A program made the translations under genes and the position numbers. From Mycobacterium sp. SMC-4 (lineage in GTDB: Bacteria > Actinomycetota > Actinomycetes > Mycobacteriales > Mycobacteriaceae): a DNA stretch of 64,000 bases. The stretch is from positions 6,494-70,493 of the forward strand of contig NZ_CP079871.1 in NCBI RefSeq assembly GCF_025263265.1, given 5' to 3'. Below are positions 60,553 to 64,000 of this stretch, piece after piece. Positions within the stretch are counted from its first letter, which is position 1. Each line of letters starts with the position of its first letter. The notes beneath the pieces were generated by a model. It saw nothing but the letters and a program-made list of their open reading frames with translations. It made no database searches and had not been told where the DNA came from.

Positions 60553-61767
60553 GACGCCCAGCCCGACCTGTTCGGCGAGACCCTCCCCGAGGAGGCGGCC
60601 GAACGTTCGCGCGCAACCATGTGGGATGTGGTTCGCTTCGCCGAATACCACCAGTACCGCGCAGTTTTCGTGGAGAACGTCGTCGACGTGGTGTTCTGGC
60701 CGCCGTTCCAGGCGTGGCTCATGGCGATGGAGTCCATCGGCTACACCGGGCAGATCGTCTACCTAAATAGTATGCACGCTCAGCTCTACGGCCCTGGCGC
60801 CCCGCAATCTCGTGACCGCTTCTATGCGATCTTCACTCGCACCGGCGACGCGCGTCCCGACGTCACTCGGCTGGTCTCGCCCTACGCCGAATGCTCGGAG
60901 TGCGGCCCCGTGCAAGCGATGCAGACCTTCAAGCGACTCGACCGCGCCCCGTGGGGAAAGTACCGCTCCCAGTATGTCTATCGCTGCCGTAACACCGCCT
61001 GCCGCAACCAGATCGTTGAGCCGCTGTTCCGGCCTGCCGCCGACATCATCGACTGGTCGCTGACCGGCACCCGCATCGGTGAGCGCAAGCGCCCGCTGGC
61101 CGACAAGACGATGGCCCGCATCACTGCCGGGATCGAACGCTACTGGGCACCGCTGCTGGTCCCCGTCGAAGGCCGCGACGGCAAGACCGCCGCCCCCGTC
61201 GATCAACCCGCACGGACGATGACCACCCGCAACGAGACCGGCTTGCTGATCCCCACCGGCGGCACCTGGCGCACCGAGGCAGTGCCGACCAGCGAGCCGA
61301 TCCCCACCCGCACCACCCGCGAAAACGACGGCATCGCGTTCCCCGCCTTCGTGGCCGAACTGCGCGGCGGCTCCTGCGACGCCCGACCGGTCGCCGAACC
61401 ACTGGCCACCGTCACCGCCAGCGGCAACCACCACGCGCTGATCACCAGCTACTACGGCAACGGAGGCACCACGCCCGCCGCCGAGGCCCTTCCCACGGTC
61501 ACCACCCTGGAACGCCACGGCCTGCTGACCCGCCGCCCCGCACCGGCCCCACCGCCGGCCATCGACATCAACGACGTGTTCTTCCGGATGCTGGAACCGC
61601 GCGAGATCACCGCCGCAATGGATTTCCCCGGCGATTACCAGATGGTCGGCACACGGCGCGAACAGGTGCGCCTTGCGGGCAACGCCGTCACCCCGCCCGC
61701 CGCCCGCGACCTCGTCGGCCTGGTCGTGGAAACCCTCACCGGCGAACCACTCCCGACGACCCACTAA
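60553..61767 (+). pseudogene. C5 cytosine DNA methyltransferase, C-terminal piece (split)
   Basis: 404 codons continuing the 54209 gene: WDVVRFAEYHQYRAVFVENV (motif VI ENV), APQSRDRFYAIF (motif VIII QxRxR-like), a long target-recognition region with a CxxC ... CRNTAC zinc-like cluster, and VRLAGNAVTPPAARDLV (motifs IX-X). An upstream in-frame start at 60412 lies in the element and gives no motif I or IV, so this piece alone cannot methylate. The complete enzyme would be about 491 residues. Confidence 0.9.
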
Positions 61768-61848
61768 GCCACCCGGTGGGGGTGCTCCCCCCACCCCCAC
61801 CGGGTCCACCAACCCCACCTCACCCACACCGCCGAAAGGACCGCCGCC

Positions 61849-62634
61849 GTGAGACGCTTCTACCTCGGGACCAGCGAGGTGCGTTGGCTCGGTCAAGCCA
61901 ACGTCCCGCTGTTCATCTCTCATCGCCGCCTGGCCCCGCGCAAGAGCTTCCCGCGCGCACTGACCGGGTGGGCGTTGGACTCCGGTGGCTTCACCGAACT
62001 GTCGATGTTCGGCGAATGGCGCACCAGTGCCCGCGACTACACCGCCGCCGTCTGGCGCTACGACCAGGAAATCGGCAACTTGGAGTGGGCCAGTCCTCAG
62101 GATCTGATGACGGAGCCCGAGCAACTGGCCCGCACCGGGCTGAGCGTGCGTGAACACCAACGCCGCACCATCGCCAACTTCCAGGAACTGCAAGACCTTT
62201 GGCCCGGCCCGGCGTACGACGTTCCATGGGTCCCAGTTCTGCAAGGCTGGACGCCCGACGATTATCGTCGCTGCATCGACATGTACTACGACGCCGGCGT
62301 CGACCTGTCGCAGTGCTTCCTCGTCGGCGTCGGCTCCATCTGTCGCCGTCAGGGCACCGCCGAGATCGACGTCATCCTCTCCACCATCCAACGCCACGAC
62401 CCGGAGATCCCGTTGCATGCCTACGGCTGCAAGGTCACCGGCCTGAAACGCTACGGCCATCGGATCACAAGCGCAGACAGTCTTTCCTGGAGCTACCAGG
62501 CCAGGCGCAGCGCTCCGCTGCCCGGCCACCGCCACGCCGCCTGCAACAACTGCCTCACCTACGCCCTGGCCTGGCGCGAGCGCGTCCTGGCCGTGCGACC
62601 GTCCGGACAGATGAGCCTGTTCGACGCCGCCTGA
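61849..62634 (+). CDS. TGT/DpdA-like protein (candidate DNA base transglycosylase)
   Basis: A 261-residue protein with WALDSGGFTELSMFGEW (DSGGF at 44-48, as in queuine tRNA-ribosyltransferases), WASPQDLMTEP, VPWVPVLQGWTPDDYRRCID, LVGVGSICRRQGT and the late HAYGCKVTGLKRYG plus SADSLSWSYQARR. These blocks parallel the DpdA family, which exchanges guanine in DNA for 7-deazaguanine bases. No queCDE or folE genes are seen here, so the base would come from the host. GTG start behind GAAAGGA. 81 bp after the methyltransferase gene on the same strand. Family link from memory of motifs, hence moderate confidence. Confidence 0.66.
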   Translation: MRRFYLGTSEVRWLGQANVPLFISHRRLAPRKSFPRALTGWALDSGGFTELSMFGEWRTSARDYTAAVWRYDQEIGNLEWASPQDLMTEPEQLARTGLSVREHQRRTIANFQELQDLWPGPAYDVPWVPVLQGWTPDDYRRCIDMYYDAGVDLSQCFLVGVGSICRRQGTAEIDVILSTIQRHDPEIPLHAYGCKVTGLKRYGHRITSADSLSWSYQARRSAPLPGHRHAACNNCLTYALAWRERVLAVRPSGQMSLFDAA

Positions 62635-62729
62635 GGTCATCCACACGCGCACAAGCGGTTCCCGGCCCGTCCCCAGAGGACAGGCCGGGCTCCGCTGACG
62701 GCTCGCAACCGTCCACCTTCGCCCTCGGG

Positions 62730-63278
62730 TCACCACAGCCGCGGCTGCTCCCCGAGCATCGCCGCCTCGACCGCAGCTGAATCCCACCCCGACTGGACCG
62801 CCTCCCGCAGGGCCAGCGCCCGCTCACGTCGAGCACGAAGCCCAGCACCGCGGGCAATCACCGACGGCCGGCCACCACCGCGGCCCCGCGTGACCATCTG
62901 TTCCATGTTTTCCTGCTGAGTGCCCGCCATCACGTGCGGCCGCACACCGGCACCGATCTCCTCGGCGGTCACCACCCGCACGCACAATGTCACGTCGCAC
63001 TCATGCAACGCCCGCACGTCACCCTGTAGCGGTTGCCCCGCCTGTGCGGCCGCCAGCGCATAACGCGGCGGCCGCACCATCACCACCTGCCGCCAGCCGT
63101 TGCGCCGCAAAGCGAAGCGCCCGTACCCATCTGATCCTATGGCTCCGGTCCACAACCAACAATCCTGTCGACCCGGCCCACGCACCACGTGCGCGAAGAA
63201 CCGCGCGATCTCATTGGCGTGCCGGACCGGGTCAACAATCAAGTCACGACCCTGCCGCATCCGAGGATGGGTACTCAT
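62730..63278 (-). CDS. HNH-endonuclease-like protein
   Basis: A 182-residue protein. CWLWTGAIGSDGYGRFALRR, then ALHECDVTLCVRVV and MAGTQQENMEQMVTRGRGG follow the layout of phage-type HNH nucleases (CWxWTG...GYGRF...HxCDNPxCVNPxHL...GTxxxNMxDM). However, the segment between C-V and the GTxxxN block is altered (the expected N-P-x-H-L is missing), so catalytic activity is doubtful. ATG 63278 is chosen; GTG 63287 is also possible. Nearly adjacent to the upstream gene. Confidence 0.62.
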   Translation of the reverse strand: MSTHPRMRQGRDLIVDPVRHANEIARFFAHVVRGPGRQDCWLWTGAIGSDGYGRFALRRNGWRQVVMVRPPRYALAAAQAGQPLQGDVRALHECDVTLCVRVVTAEEIGAGVRPHVMAGTQQENMEQMVTRGRGGGRPSVIARGAGLRARRERALALREAVQSGWDSAAVEAAMLGEQPRLW

Positions 63279-63288
63279 CGGTCGCACG

Positions 63289-63837
63289 TCAGGCGCTCAA
63301 CGCCTCGGCGGCCGGCTCCACCGCACCAGCATCGTCGCCCACCGGCTCGTCACCAGCCGTCGCGGCCACATCGACCGAACCGGCACCCTCAGGGTGATCC
63401 CCACCAGGCGTGCGGTCGCGGGCAGTGCTGTGTTCACTGTCGGCCAGGCGCAACAGTTCTCGCACCCGCGCCTGGCTCTGCCCGCTTTGGGCTGCGATGC
63501 TCGCGATCGTTTCGCCGTTGGCCCGCATCGCCCGCGCTGCCTCGCCGGCGGCCTGGCCGATCCGCACCGTCTTCTCCTCGGCGCTCAGACGAATCCGCTC
63601 GATCCGTTCACTCAACGCCGACTCGATCTTGGCGATCTGCTCAGCCGCTTTCGCCCGCGCCGACTCCTGTTCCTTGATCGCCGCTGCTTCGGCATGCGCC
63701 AGCTTGTCCAGCTCATCCAGAAACTCGCTCAGTGAGTGCAGGATCGCCTTCTCGCGTGCTTCGCGCTCGGCAGTGGCCACCCGCCGCGCCTCCAAAGCCC
63801 GTTGCAAATTGCCTGATTTCGTTCTTCCTTTGCCCAT
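63289..63837 (-). CDS. Coiled-coil protein with C-terminal HTH
   Basis: A 182-residue protein. Residues 10-105 form a long charged helix (EQESARAKAAEQIAKIESAL, SERIERIRLSAEEKTVRIGQ), then GETIASIAAQSGQSQARVRE looks like a sigma-4/resolvase-type HTH, and an acidic disordered tail of about 45 residues follows. Such proteins are common on actinobacterial plasmids and may bind DNA as dimers. Directly upstream of the HNH-like gene (11 bp or less). Function unknown. Confidence 0.62.
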   Translation of the reverse strand: MGKGRTKSGNLQRALEARRVATAEREAREKAILHSLSEFLDELDKLAHAEAAAIKEQESARAKAAEQIAKIESALSERIERIRLSAEEKTVRIGQAAGEAARAMRANGETIASIAAQSGQSQARVRELLRLADSEHSTARDRTPGGDHPEGAGSVDVAATAGDEPVGDDAGAVEPAAEALSA

Positions 63838-64000
63838 GTTTTCGGATGCTAACTACCCCTGCTGACGTAATCACCCTTCCAACTCCCCCACATCTGACCC
63901 CTGCACCACTTCTCCCACCACTCCCAGCCCACACCCCCTCCCACCAGCACCATCACCTTCCAGCCCCTCCTTGTCCCACACACCTCTTGCACTTAGGTCA

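Noticed and set aside
60763..62787. 674-residue minus-strand frame over the methyltransferase and TGT-like genes
   Set aside because: Antisense shadow of two genes with recognisable motifs; composition atypical of real proteins.
63838..64000. Possible origin of transfer or replication in the C-rich window end
   Set aside because: Only a C/A/T-rich, G-poor strand bias is visible; no iterons, nick-site motif or relaxase gene in view.

Overview
The window reads as accessory DNA of a high-G+C, mycolic-acid-type actinobacterium, most likely a Mycobacterium/Mycolicibacterium (or a close relative such as Gordonia or Rhodococcus), probably plasmid-borne or from a genomic island. The reasons are a complete yrbE-mce operon followed by an MPT64-like exported protein, an MmpL transporter, a PknB-type kinase, IS6100, many other insertion sequences, and no rRNA, tRNA or core housekeeping genes. 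Species and replicon type are inference.

Layout. 1-8.1 kb: end of a Tn3-family transposase, a broad-spectrum mercury-resistance island (leftward merA - MerR-family gene - merB; rightward ArsR-type regulator - MerT-like - thioredoxin-like lipoprotein - CcdA-like - second flavin disulfide reductase), then a tyrosine recombinase behind a candidate recombination site. 8.1-10.6 kb: IS1380 remnant and an IS256-family copy (called IS256-A here). 10.8-18.3 kb: protocatechuate branch of the beta-ketoadipate pathway (pcaR, then pcaHGBLIJ in end-overlapping genes) plus cupin and NTF2-like genes, closed by a second, inverted IS256-A. 19.7-21.4 kb: hsdS relic and IS6100. 21.7-32.1 kb: yrbEA-yrbEB-mceABCDEF plus Mce-associated and MPT64-like genes, visibly lower in G+C than the rest. 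32.2-40.1 kb: a nest of insertion sequences (an IS1634-like element split by an IS21 element and by a second IS256-type element, each of these split again by IS256-A). 40.3-42.2 kb: a lipoprotein gene split by an IS481-family element.

42.3-64 kb: a G+C-rich block of small unknown proteins, a Ser/Thr kinase, two PP-loop (PAPS-reductase-like) proteins, an XRE regulator, a C5 cytosine methyltransferase gene, a TGT/DpdA-like protein, an HNH-like protein and a coiled-coil/HTH protein. Five promoters in this block share a related palindrome that overlaps promoter hexamers, which suggests one plasmid- or phage-type regulon. The methyltransferase gene is interrupted by a 6,078-bp element with 13-bp perfect inverted ends and a 5-bp target duplication. 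The element encodes no transposase and carries only a TetR / thioesterase / TetR / unknown / MmpL cassette with repeated TetR-type operators.

How the parts work together: the mer genes would demethylate and reduce mercury under metal-sensing repression; the pca genes convert protocatechuate to beta-ketoadipyl-CoA (the final thiolase is absent here); the Mce complex would import lipids but needs an ATPase encoded elsewhere; the MmpL cassette is a self-regulated efflux unit. Most gene-disrupting insertions can be undone on paper, restoring in-frame genes.
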